Below are positions 23,941-34,303 of a stretch of DNA of 64,000 nt, piece by piece. Location of the stretch: assembly GCA_950295325.1 (NCBI GenBank), contig OX485807.1, positions 27,623,666 through 27,687,665 of the forward strand, read 5' to 3'. This DNA comes from Polytrichum commune. Lineage: Eukaryota; Streptophyta; Polytrichopsida; Polytrichales; Polytrichaceae. Position 1 is the first letter of the stretch. Each line of letters begins with the position of its first letter. Position numbers and translations under genes: made by a program. The notes under the pieces are model-generated. The model worked only from the letters and a program-made list of their open reading frames with translations, was not told the DNA's origin and searched no databases.

Positions 23941-24165
23941 TTGAACGAAGAAGCAACGGAGGAGAATGATGTGGATGACCAACCAACACCAATATTCAAG
24001 CTTTTTCAAGCCCTTGAGTATGCCCAATTAGTATCAAATTTTGCAATGCAATATCCTTTGGAGTTTTTAGTTGTAAATGTGATGAACATGCAACATTTGA
24101 TGGATAAGTTGAACAAGACATTAATTTCCAACATCATTAGAAGACAATAGATCCTTACTTTCATA
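23941..24165 (+). pseudogene. Possible pogo/Tigger-like transposase C-terminal tail
   Basis: The 69-codon frame begins with an acidic stretch (NEEATEENDVDDQPTP) and continues with LFQALEYAQLVSNFAMQYP, MNMQHLMDKLNKT and ISNIIRRQ. This acidic-helical layout ending in a short basic motif resembles the tail of CENP-B/pogo transposases, as does the better supported fragment at 47728-48066. The frame ends at TAG in the codon after RRQ, and the next codons read ILTF, which could be the original end of the tail. No DDE domain or inverted ends were found. Assignment is by resemblance only. Confidence 0.35.
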
Positions 24166-24608
24166 GTGTGTGATATGGTGAAGACATTGGTTGTATTTTG
24201 ATTCCTCCTTGCAGTTGATTTTTCAATTTTTGCCAAAAAAGAAGAAGATTTCGTGATGAAGACATCATCATGGGAGTTTATAAAATATTAACTCCATATT
24301 GTGTGATGTTGTGAGCATGTTTCTTCAATAAAAGTAATCTTTCATACATGTGTCTCTTCATCCTGTATAGAAAATGACGATTTACATCAAAACACACCAT
24401 CTTTTTTTCTTTGGAAAAACCTCAACAACATGACATTCGGATAATACGAAACTTCCTTGTGCGACCAAACGTGTCATATTAAAGAGGGAGAACGGTATGT
24501 GCCGACTCGTACTTCGTCAGTCGCCTACTTCTAGTATGGACTTGCTTAATAACACTTGTTATCCAGACACACACACTGTGACACACACCACAAATGATGC
24601 TGAAATAA

Positions 24609-25197
24609 GGGCCACTTCACACACAAGACTGAAGGCCCTTGACCATGACAATGTAAGAGCTCTCATTGGTCGAAAAGGTGGAGACCGTCCAAGTTCACTT
24701 CACACTAGGAGGTGAAGGCCTAAAGGCCCAAAGAAAAGTTCGTGGATGAAAAGTCTACATGGAGTCCTACATGGCTAGTTGTGGATAAGGGAGCATGGTC
24801 TACCGGAATTTGCGTCAGACCCACCTCCATGAGGTGGGCTTGACGCAAATTTCGGGAGACCATGACTTTTTTAATATTTTTTCCAGTAGGACAGATTTCA
24901 GGACAGACTGCATGGCAGATTCCAAGACAGATTCCAGGACAGACAAACACCACCAAGTAGTTATCTTAAATTGATAAACTTGGAGACATATTATATTAAA
25001 CCAAACCCTCCCTCTTTTTCCGCCAACAAAATATGCAATGGTCCCGCAACATGGTTCATTCTCACTTCACACTATGCTTGAGGGCCAAAGACTACATAAA
25101 ATGGCTTTCCCAACACCCATGGTACGGCCTTTGGATGAGAGTCAAGGGTCCTCACCATTACAAGGTCACGGCTCTTGGCTCATGTGTGAAGTGGCCC
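24609..25197 (+). mobile_element. Family B Tourist-like MITE, copy 3, with internal hairpin
   Basis: The left end GGGCCACTTCACACACAAG follows TAA (24606-24608). The right end CATGTGTGAAGTGGCCC precedes TAC (25198-25200). The outer parts match copies 1 and 2. The middle differs: it carries a 34-bp imperfect inverted repeat and a CAGAC/ACAGATTCCAGG-rich stretch, giving 589 bp instead of about 500. Confidence 0.8.
24794..24864. repeat. 34-bp inverted arms with a 3-base loop
   Basis: Arms 24794-24827 and 24831-24864 pair at 30 of 34 positions around CAT. Copies 1 and 2 of the same MITE have only a weak equivalent around CCTCTTGGAGG. Confidence 0.85.
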
Positions 25198-25200
25198 TAC

Positions 25201-25871
25201 GTTAGTAAGGGGAGGAATTTGACATCCTTTCCGTATGATCATAGTCTCATAGAGTCCAAGAAAAGAAAAGGAAAAAACACACTTAATTTAGGGGAACCCT
25301 TAATTGGCACTATCTCATCATTGGTAATTAAGAGAAGCCTCTTTATAGTACTATGCTTTTATGTGAAATGTAACTACCAGAGAAATTCCGGTAATATGCC
25401 TAAAGTGGTAAGTGAGTGTCCTTCATTTGAGGCATGTGGCTTATATAATACAAGTACTTATTAGTGGTCCATGTGGCCCTGGATGTGGGCCGATGCTTTT
25501 GTGTCGCCTGCTTGTTTGCACTGTGCATGGGGCATGGCTTAATTGGCACTCTACAATATTCTTTGGTATATGTGAGGCGGTCTTTAGCTAGTAGTAGCAA
25601 GGGTGGGAAAAAAACCCAATCTTTTTTCTCTTTCCGGCCTATGTATTGGGTTTTTCGTTTTAATGCAAAAAAAATGATTTTTGTGAATAAATTCATGGTT
25701 TTATTCCAACCTTCGGTGTTCAATACTGGTATTGGTGGACATTGGCCCATGTGCCCTATAATCTGAACTTGTCTGCAATAAAATCGGATTTTGGTGGACT
25801 TCATACGATTGGTTTTTTTTTTTATAAACTATGAAAAACCAAACTGTAAAAAAAACGCGCGGTGCTAGCCT

Positions 25872-25905
<34 letters not shown>

Positions 25906-27446
25906 CACATAACATTATTCAGTTTGTGTGGGGTTCGGGATATGTCATGGTAGTGGTGGGAACCAAACCTTTGAGATTCTTCCCTGAGTAGATTCATCAT
26001 GAACCTCACTGAGCTTGTTGCGCGAGTGACACTGGCACATGTCTTGTAAGTTGGAGCCGACCCTACCAATCACTGGAGCTAGCTTATATTTTGGACTTCT
26101 AAATACCCTCCTATGACACGGGGTGGGTTGAATGGTGATGTCGTCACTGCAAGTGTAATAGGGTAGTCGAGACTGAGGTTAGGCATGCCCATGCAGGTAA
26201 GGCATTGATAATACATCTAGGTTACCATATATGGCCACGACCACCACATTGTAGGCAGTTCTCAGGGCTACCCCACCACACAACCAAGTATGAATTTTGC
26301 ACTCATGTTGGCAAGCTTTTGCATTTAATTAATAATCAACAATCGCCATTGATGGATTGGCTCATGTGTGAAGGTGCCACCATGGCACTAAGAGTCTCCT
26401 ACAATGCGTGTCTAAGTGCTCAAAGGCTATTCATGGCGAGAATTAGGGTCAAATCACTAAGTGGTTGCTAAATTCTTATTTGTAGTGTGTGTATATCATG
26501 AGAGAGTGCATTTACTTGAAATTAGGTGTTACTAGTGGTGGTTGTATGACACCATGGTATGTGGCATTAACTTATAAATGCTTTGTTAGTTAATGTGTTT
26601 GTCCAATAGATATTGCAATTATACATGAAACTTTGGACAAACATTGAACACCAAGTGTGTTTGGGATGCACTCCACAAAGTTGGATTTCGGTGTTACATG
26701 GTAGAGTAGAGCAATTAGATCCCATGGCATTCCCATAGCTTGCCGTGTGGCATAGCCATCGGTATTGAATTGCCAGCACAAATCTTGGGTCAACGTATAT
26801 ACGGTAGCGTCTCATTCCATGTTGCGTGTTTGCAAAGCACATATTGGGGGTGGGGGTTGTTTAAAGTTAGCTTTTGCCCTAAACACCATGGCCAGCTTGC
26901 CACTCCCACTCACATAAACTTGTTTGTCCAACACATTTACACCCTCTTCACTCCAAAGTTCTTACTTCCAATAGTAAGAGGGGGACAAATATCAAATGGA
27001 AATTCAAAATGGAAATGAGGATTGCGGTGACGGCATACGGTAGACATCCTATCCTGGCAAGTCTCAAGTTCAACAATAGCGGGGGAGACCAACATAAAAG
27101 CACCATGCACTTCATCCAGGGATTTCACATCCACATCCATTGTGTCACATCACGTCCTATAAGCAAAAAATGATGGTGGACCCAAAAAGGTCACATGGGG
27201 GGGGGGGTAAATATGACAATTTATCCAGGGTTAAACTAATGCAGTCAAACCCCTTCATCAACATTTTGGTCGATTGCTAAGTTGATTGGAAAAAGCCAAA
27301 AAAATCATTTTTTTATTGTTAGATTTATTTGGCTACAAGATCTAACAATCCAAAAAAATCGGATTTTTTAAAAAGTTTTTGAAATTTTGGAATTTTTGGT
27401 TTAACAATCGACTACTCTAGTTGAATGTTCAAAATTGACTTTTGGA
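25201..27446. other. No gene recognised; AGT microsatellite at 25874-25905
   Basis: A run of about ten AGT units lies at 25874-25905 and a G11 tract at about 27197-27207. Open frames at 25033-25464 and 25400-25804 (opposite strands) overlap each other and a MITE end and show no domain. Confidence 0.4.
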
Positions 27447-27502
27447 GTCGACCAAGAGAATTCGACCAAGAGAATTCGACCAAGAGAATTCGACCAAGAG
27501 CA
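27447..27502. repeat. Four tandem units of TTCGACCAAGAGAA
   Basis: Four 14-bp units in tandem, the first starting GTCG and the last ending GAGCA. An additional inverted repeat flanks it upstream (TTGTTAGAT and ATCTAACAA near 27317-27350). Confidence 0.85.
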
Positions 27503-27737
27503 ATCGACTTCTAGGAAAAAAAAATTGAAATTTCTATGGATGCTTAGATCTTGCATCTAATAATATCTAATAATCTAGATTCCTTTCTAAATTTTTTTGG
27601 ACGTTTTAATTTTTTTAAGAAGTCTTGTAGTTGTGGTCGACTAGAGCAGTTGACCAAAAAAACAATCTTTTTACACAAAAATGGTGCAGTGAAAAAAATT
27701 ACCATGTCAACATGCGTCACATCCCCTTAACGTTGAG

Positions 27738-28037
27738 GAACTCTTTGACCACAACATGTTTAACATCAAGGACTGCAAAATGTTGGATGAACTCAAGAAC
27801 CACGCCCATGTGAGAACGTTCATTGTGAACAATCGCAACAATTTGAGTTTTGATCGGGGTGGTCGGGGCAATTTCTTTTTGATAACAAGACATCCGACAC
27901 CACAACAAAAAGAGGCATGTGTCAAGAAGCAAACCCTAGGTCCCATGGAATGTTGTTTCAAACAACCTAAAATGGGCAAGAGACCACGATTACAAGAACT
28001 AGCAATTAAAAAAACAAGGTCAACATTGAGATATTGA
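27738..28037 (+). other. Unassigned open frame of about 100 codons
   Basis: The frame reads VEELFDHNMFNIKDCKMLDE and later VRTFIVNNRNNLSFDRGGRG, with a lysine/arginine-rich tail (MGKRPRLQELAIKKTRSTLR). Composition is protein-like and the methionine at 27756 is the first in frame. The opposite strand is also open (27707-28057), so coding is not established. I recognise no family; it may be a transposon fragment. Confidence 0.25.
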
Positions 28038-31000
28038 CATGATTTGAAAGGCAACATGAGGAAATCAATGACACATGATGTGGATAGAGTGTGGGAATTG
28101 CATTGTTTACGTTAAACCAATATTGCCAGTACAAAAAGAAGTCTCATAAGTGGTCAAAGACCGATTTATCCCATGCGGAACATTCCCAAGCAATTACATG
28201 CCTCCAATAAGTGAAACAAATTGTCTCAATATAGATGATGTCATGATGCAACCTTAAAGGAATGTGGTCATTGTCACCGTAGTAACGGATGAGAGTACAC
28301 AAACCCTTAAGCCCTACAAAGATTGGAATAATCATCATTTTTGCATTTGGTGTGACCCATTATGTTGCAGAAATCAATCACCTATAAATGTGGCTACTAC
28401 TCTATGAGGTGGTATCCGTGGAGACTAGTACCCTGTAGGAAAGAATGTCACACCTCTTGTATGACACGCCATGGCCCCACCTGAACTGGACACTCAACAA
28501 GATAATGTTGTCATTATATGTTTATATTATATTTAAGGAGTACGTGCATAGACCGACATGAAAGTGAACAAAATTGAGACTATATGCAATGGACTTGATA
28601 GATGACACCTATGTGCTAGTAGGAGCACGAGCAATGTGCAAATTAGAGTATAGGGTTTCCATCGAGTATAATGCGAGCATCCATAAGCAATTTAAAAGAG
28701 TAAAGAATAAAATGTCACATGAGGGGCTATGGAATTCGGCAATAATGTCTATAGGCTAACAAGGATAGGCCCATATTAAGAAAGAATACCCAAAAACACA
28801 TGTGTTGAGAAGAGAATGGAATACACTTATTGAAGGAGGTGGGTTTTTTTCACAAAGGATTGAACGGAATTGGGTGACACATATATGAAAATGTCCATAT
28901 AAATACACTACATTATATATGATGTTTAATGTCACTGACTACATGGAATCACACAATGCTATGTCTTATTACTGTTGATGTATATTTATTGAGTAAAGTT
29001 GCCAATGTCTCTAATGTCCAAACAATAAATTCGATAGTTGTTGGTAAAATATGAGATATACAATGAATAGATACAAACATTGTGTAATTCCGTGTAGCAA
29101 TTGGCACCACATACAATAATATTTGGTATAGTGCTACCGATGACCACTTGGTGACCCAATGAATGAGGATTGCAATTATGACAATGACATGAAGAGGATT
29201 GGCACAATCAACCCAAGTGTTATGAAAGAAATGAGCATAGCCCCTAGAAGAATTGAAGAAATAAGCCATAACAATTGGCGAACCCATAGACCCTTTGACA
29301 CAAGTGAGGAAAGAAGAATTAAACTTTCATGAGAACAACAACAAGGAACACACAAGAACTTTGATTTGGAATATACACGCAATGTTATTAAGGATTTACA
29401 CTGAGAACAACAAAAATACATGAAGTCGATTAAAAAACTCAATTGGTCAATTATCACGGGGAGGTCACTGGCGAAAATCGCAGAAAACAATGTGCGATCA
29501 AAAAGAGGTTTTATAATAATGAAACATGTTTACATGTAAAATACCATCACATATAATGGCCTCTTTTATCTAGTTAGTACTTGTAAAGTAGCGTGAAAAC
29601 AATTACTAGGGGTAGTGGGTCTAAGGTAGGGTCTATGCTAGTGGATGAAAAGAGGTAATTTTATGTTGGAAAAACTTAGATGGATGACTTTGTAGGTTGG
29701 TTGGCTTGTACATTATTGAACCAACGTATCCAATGTGAAGTTATTATTCTCTACCTACATGCCGGGAGGGAATATTTCAGCGTGTTGTTTGCATTGCAAT
29801 CTTCTTTCCAATTTTCTTTGGCAGTATAAGTAAAACAAGGTATTTTTAAATGATTTCCCCCATAAACTATAATTACTAATAGAATGTACTAAAATACAAG
29901 CATTTACCTTTATTTTGAAAAAGAACATACCTTATAATATTTTCTACAAGGTAAATAGCCCCCCGATAAATAGGTCATGCGAGCACGTGTATGCATTAAT
30001 ATAAGAGGGAGTGACCTCCCCGAGTCATTTATACAAAAATTGGCCCTCAATTGTGGGGACGCATGTTGGTACATGTTATCATTGTTTAGAACCTAAGATA
30101 AATGACACACTCATGTTGACCTCCAATGAACCCAATACTTATGGGCTTGTGATCATGGAAACAATATGGTGTGCGGTTGTTGTCCTTGCATATTTGAAGA
30201 TGGGGGGGGAGGGGGGCTCGGAGGGTGCACTGATTGTTAAAAGTATGGATCCATGTGGGTGCACAAAAGGGGACCTAATTGCGCCTAGGGGTTACAAAAT
30301 ATACATAAGGTACATGTATAACTTATTCTAGCTTTGTAAATATACTAGGCGTATTATTCATATAATTTTATTTATATTTCTACCTTTAGGCACATAGTCA
30401 TTCATAGTGGAATGGGTAATCTACAAGAGGTCCAATTGAATATTTCATCCAATATGTGAACCACATTCATTCATGAAACTTAAGCTTTAGGACGTGAGGG
30501 GGGAAAACCACTCTTAGGAAACCCTTAGGTGGAGTGAGGGTGAAGCTCATAGGTAGTTTTTCTTCTCTTCTTCTTGTGGTTGCTTCTTTTTTCAAGTGAT
30601 AAGATTGTTGCAAACTATTGTATTTTGGGGGCCGTTGTAGCGTCAACGTTTGGACATTGGTTTATGGTGCCCACCTTCATCTTCAACATAACAATTTCCG
30701 GCCACTACCTCAGCATGATCACTTACACCACATTTCGGCTTATTCGAGTGGGTTGGTGTTTCTTAGTGACGGCCATTGCTATATTACGTGAGCAAGATTG
30801 GTATATGTCTTGTCAGGGTCACCGGCTCCTACAATCCTCAATCTTATTATTTAGGTGTAACTCACGTTATCCAAGGATAGGCTCACTAAAATTAAGTCTA
30901 GTATGTTGTATGTCAAGCCTAAAGTTCAACTATCTAAAGCCAGGGGTAATGATTATTCATTGGAATTGGGATGTGATTGAGCAATATCATTAATCTCTTG

Positions 31001-31503
31001 AGAAGTAGTTGAAGGAGTCAAGAAAAGAGGGGAAAAAAAAGGTTGGCAAAAAATCAACCATTGAGACTTGGTAGTTGGGAAGGATCTATAGGATGCGCCG
31101 CAAAATTGACAATAGGTGAATTGAATATCGACAACCAATTGACTTTTTGGACCGGCCTTCTAATATGGAAATAGGGTCATGTTGGTATCAAAATAAGAAT
31201 GGGTCAATGTGGACTTATGATTTGATGGATCATTTAATGGTAGAGTTACAAACCATCATTGCATTGACTATAATGACTTATATTGTAGAAACAAATTTGT
31301 ATGAGTTACATCCAATGGATGAACAAATGTTCAATGATTTCATCAATGATAAATGAATATGTCTTTCTGAGAACATTCTAACCATATTTTTCACATAATT
31401 TTTTTGGCGTATACATATGATTGGGGTCTTAACAATTTACTTATTTTCACTTGTGTATGTATTTGAGGGTTTTTCTAACTATGTATTTGTACATATATCA
31501 TTT
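28038..31503. other. No gene recognised; scattered short frames
   Basis: Frames at 28949-29490 (minus), 30011-30331, 30574-30993 and 31147-31356 (plus) have no domain I know. On the plus strand 29180-29510 reads as protein-like segments broken by stops (for example MKRIGTINPSVMKEMS and RSLAKIAENNVRSKRGF), which may be a decayed transposon gene. Confidence 0.3.
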
Positions 31504-32169
31504 TTATGAGGGGATTTTTTTTTGTTTATTAGAGGTATTAATTTCATATTCATGCACACACGTGATTTCCGGTTCTAACAATGAGTGCAGCCCCTCGCAC
31601 CGAGGGGGGGGGGGAGAGTTTTGCAAGGAACCATCCATGTGTGAACTGAATCCATGAATCTCTATCGTAGAGCATGTTATGGAGGTGGAAATGATGGGTT
31701 TGGTTGAGACGTGGGCATCTATGCAATACAATGTAGCACCTGCCTGTGAACCATACATAGTGGACCATGGGGGTGGGTGGCAGAGGTGGCTGTTGGTCGA
31801 CCTCGATGGATTCTGTCCTACATAGTCTACAATGTGAACATTCCCCTCCAAACCCACCTCATGTTGAAAGGGGGGGGGGGGTTGTGGTGGAACAGGTGTG
31901 GGCTTAGCCAGAGGGGTCCCAATTTGTGATTCGAAAGTGGAGGAAGAGAGGTGGACAATTTGAGGTAGGGTCCACACATTGGGCTCCCTGTGATCAAGCA
32001 AATGGGTGATGCTTTGGAGCGGCTCCCCACTGTCCTTGGAGAACTCCTCGCCACCATGGCCTTCAACGTGGGGGAGGGTTTCTTTGGACATGGGGCTAAC
32101 CATGACAAAGCCGGTCATTGATTCGTATTCAAGGAGCCAAGAATACTTATTGAACCACACACGAGTCAT
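31504..32169 (-). CDS. Hypothetical 221-codon open frame
   Basis: The longest uninterrupted frame outside the CACTA element. It starts MTRVWFNKYSWLLEYESM, which vaguely recalls the start of the TTF-type zinc finger of hAT-like proteins (WF-KYPWLEY), but the cysteines expected after it are absent. The middle is proline-rich (KPTPVPPQPPPP) because it reads across a G12 tract at 31870-31881. The C-terminal part reads across another G tract (about 31604-31614) and is rich in Ser/Thr/His. The frame could be a decayed transposon gene or a chance product of simple sequence. There are no flanking introns or neighbours to help. Confidence 0.25.
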   Translation of the reverse strand: MTRVWFNKYSWLLEYESMTGFVMVSPMSKETLPHVEGHGGEEFSKDSGEPLQSITHLLDHREPNVWTLPQIVHLSSSTFESQIGTPLAKPTPVPPQPPPPFQHEVGLEGNVHIVDYVGQNPSRSTNSHLCHPPPWSTMYGSQAGATLYCIDAHVSTKPIISTSITCSTIEIHGFSSHMDGSLQNSPPPPRCEGLHSLLEPEITCVHEYEINTSNKQKKIPS

Positions 32170-33355
32170 TCGTGTGCCAAATAGGACCTAAAACCCTAAA
32201 GCAAGGTTCAAATTTTTGGACTTAAATGAATGACGATAATGTGGGGAGGGAAGTAATAAACGTTTAAATTCTAAATATTCATGCCACCCCTTGCCAAAGA
32301 CGAGCTTTGAGGCAAACAACCTCTGAGTGCAAGAGTTGTCAATGAGCTGGGACCACTACACTAAATTATGGACGCAATTAGATTCTGCATTGAGGGATTT
32401 GAAGTCAACTGCAAGTTTTTGCAAACCCTAAACACAAAGATTTATAAAGGAATCTAAACATTGCAAGCAAGGCATATGGGCTGACATTGCCAAAGGAACC
32501 CAATACTTAGAATTTGTGGCAGAGTTGTTGAGTCAGTGATTGTCAAGGTATCCAAACCAAATGCAATCGAAGACACAATGCAAACATATCCAAACCCAAA
32601 AACAAAATCCATTCACACGAATAATGAACACCAATCTCAATCTCACAATGGTCACCTAAACAACATCATCATTCATCACACGAATTCCATGTACATTCTA
32701 CACAATTGTCTAGCAATTTTACGAGATGTCTCGTGATCTTATTACGTGCAACATACGAAGATCCGACAACATGCATCATAGACCATGAATTTCAATTTTG
32801 AAAGACATGCTTGGTTGGAATTTTGAACCCACCTTCAAGCATTTGGAGCAGGACCTAAACCTCAGAATTGCCCTTCCACCACCTCCACAAGTAGGCGTCC
32901 AAGCACGATTCCAATGTCACAAGAGAACAATGGATCAACAATGAAATGTATTGCAAACAATTCGTACATTTCATTTTGTACAATTTGGACGATTTCCAAA
33001 TCGTCCAAATTGCATTGCAATGGCATCAGGGTGTGTTGCAGAATTTGAAGTTGTAGAGGCAAAACCTTTGCGACCTTCCACCTGCTAGCCTTCCCAACAA
33101 TACGTGGCAATGGTAGCTATAATATGGCTTCAGCGCCAGCAGGAAGTAGTGCACCGGGCTAGGTGATCGGGGGTTGATCACTCTACCAACCCTTAAAACC
33201 TACCTTTACCACTCAAATCACAACTTGGATCGTTTTTTTAAGAATGGAATGTCCTTGTGCATTTGAATAATGTATAGTATACATACTCGCAAGTAGGATA
33301 TTTGAGTAAAATGTCCATCCTTCTTCATTATTCATATTGGCGTCAGTTTCTTCAA
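32170..33355. other. No gene recognised; perfect 15-bp palindrome at 32981-33012
   Basis: CAATTTGGACGATTT (32981-32995) and its exact reverse complement (32998-33012) are separated by CC. At about 32347 a CACTACACTAAATTATGG sequence resembles the end of the small element at 20075, but no partner end was found. Confidence 0.45.
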
Positions 33356-33356
33356 T

Positions 33357-33557
33357 GTTCGAGAAGATTTTTTGGACATAATCGGTCAAAATCCAAGTGT
33401 TTCCAAATCCAACTAGTTACATGTTGTGATCTTTTTGGTTCCCTACATTAATGTGAGGTATATTCTATAGGTTCCTCTAAAATGATTGGTAATTATTTTG
33501 AAGGTCTTGAATTGTTCAAGCGGTTTATTTGGAACTAGAAGTCAATTATCCCTCTTC
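33357..33557 (-). repeat. Family A copy A9
   Basis: GTTCGAGAAGATTTTTTGGA, CATAATCGGTCAAAATCC, TTCCAAATCCAACTAGTTAC and TATTCTATAGGTTCCTCTAA follow the inverse consensus. The far end is degraded. Confidence 0.7.
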
Positions 33558-33747
33558 ATTTAGTTTCTTCCTATGTTTATCTTGGTTCTCTTCCCATGAA
33601 GGCGAGACACTGAAGGCCCCTATTAAATGCTAAATAATGGAAACGGAACTCAACCATAGGGGTTGACTAATGCTATATTTGCGGCTTAAAAAGGTCCTTG
33701 TTGTGTGGCACGGTTTGGTGAAAGATCTAAATTTACTTGAGGTTAAT

Positions 33748-33957
33748 GTCCGGGGATATTCTTGGGCATACTCGGTTGAGATGCTAGTGTTTCCAAGTCC
33801 AACTTTGTTTACATGCTAGTATCTTTCGGGGTTTCTTCAATAATTTGAGGTATATTTCATAAATTCCTCTAAACTGATTGATAATATTCCTAAAGTCTTG
33901 AACTTGAACCGGTTCATTTGTAACTAACCGTTGGTGTGTTCTCCCCATTCATTGTTC
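33748..33957 (-). repeat. Family A copy A10
   Basis: It runs from GTCCGGGGATATTCTTGGGC through TTCCAAGTCCAACTTTG and GAACCGGTTCATTTGTAACT to GTTCTCCCCATTC. It is only about 190 bp from copy A9, in the same orientation. Confidence 0.75.
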
Positions 33958-34068
33958 AAGGTCTATTGTATGGGAGCCAATTAATACACATGTTTCAAAT
34001 CAAAGTTCGCCGGTGGCCAAGGTAAATGGAATTTTGGCTATGACATGTGCCTAACCTTGAGGAGGGAG

Positions 34069-34303
34069 GGAGGGGATTATCATATATGAGCGTACCTCTC
34101 ATCTATTCATTCAACATACAAACTGACCCCCTATAAGTTTGTTGTTGATTTGTTTTGAATGACCTCGAGCATACTAATTCGGAGTCTTTGAGGTTAATTC
34201 TGGTGTCAAGTCAACTTTGAAAAGTAACCTATAGGTTACCTACCATTTCAAGGCTTTCATGTTGGATGAATGAGAGGTGTGTTCGTGTATGATAATCCCC
34301 CTC
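34069..34303. mobile_element. Family F MITE, complete copy F2
   Basis: The left end GGGGATTATCATATATGAG and the right end on the opposite strand (GGGGGATTATCATACACGA) form inverted repeats extending to CCTCTCAT and ATTCAACAT, about 40 bp with mismatches. The total is about 235 bp with no coding capacity. Relatives lie at 20598-20752 and 37733-37955. Confidence 0.75.

Noticed and set aside
25033-25804. Overlapping open frames of 134-143 codons on opposite strands
   Set aside because: They overlap a MITE end and each other, have no domain and no codon pattern that favours either strand.
30574-30993. A 139-codon hydrophobic frame
   Set aside because: The hydrophobicity comes from T-rich DNA. 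There is no family motif, and no plausible splice or promoter context.
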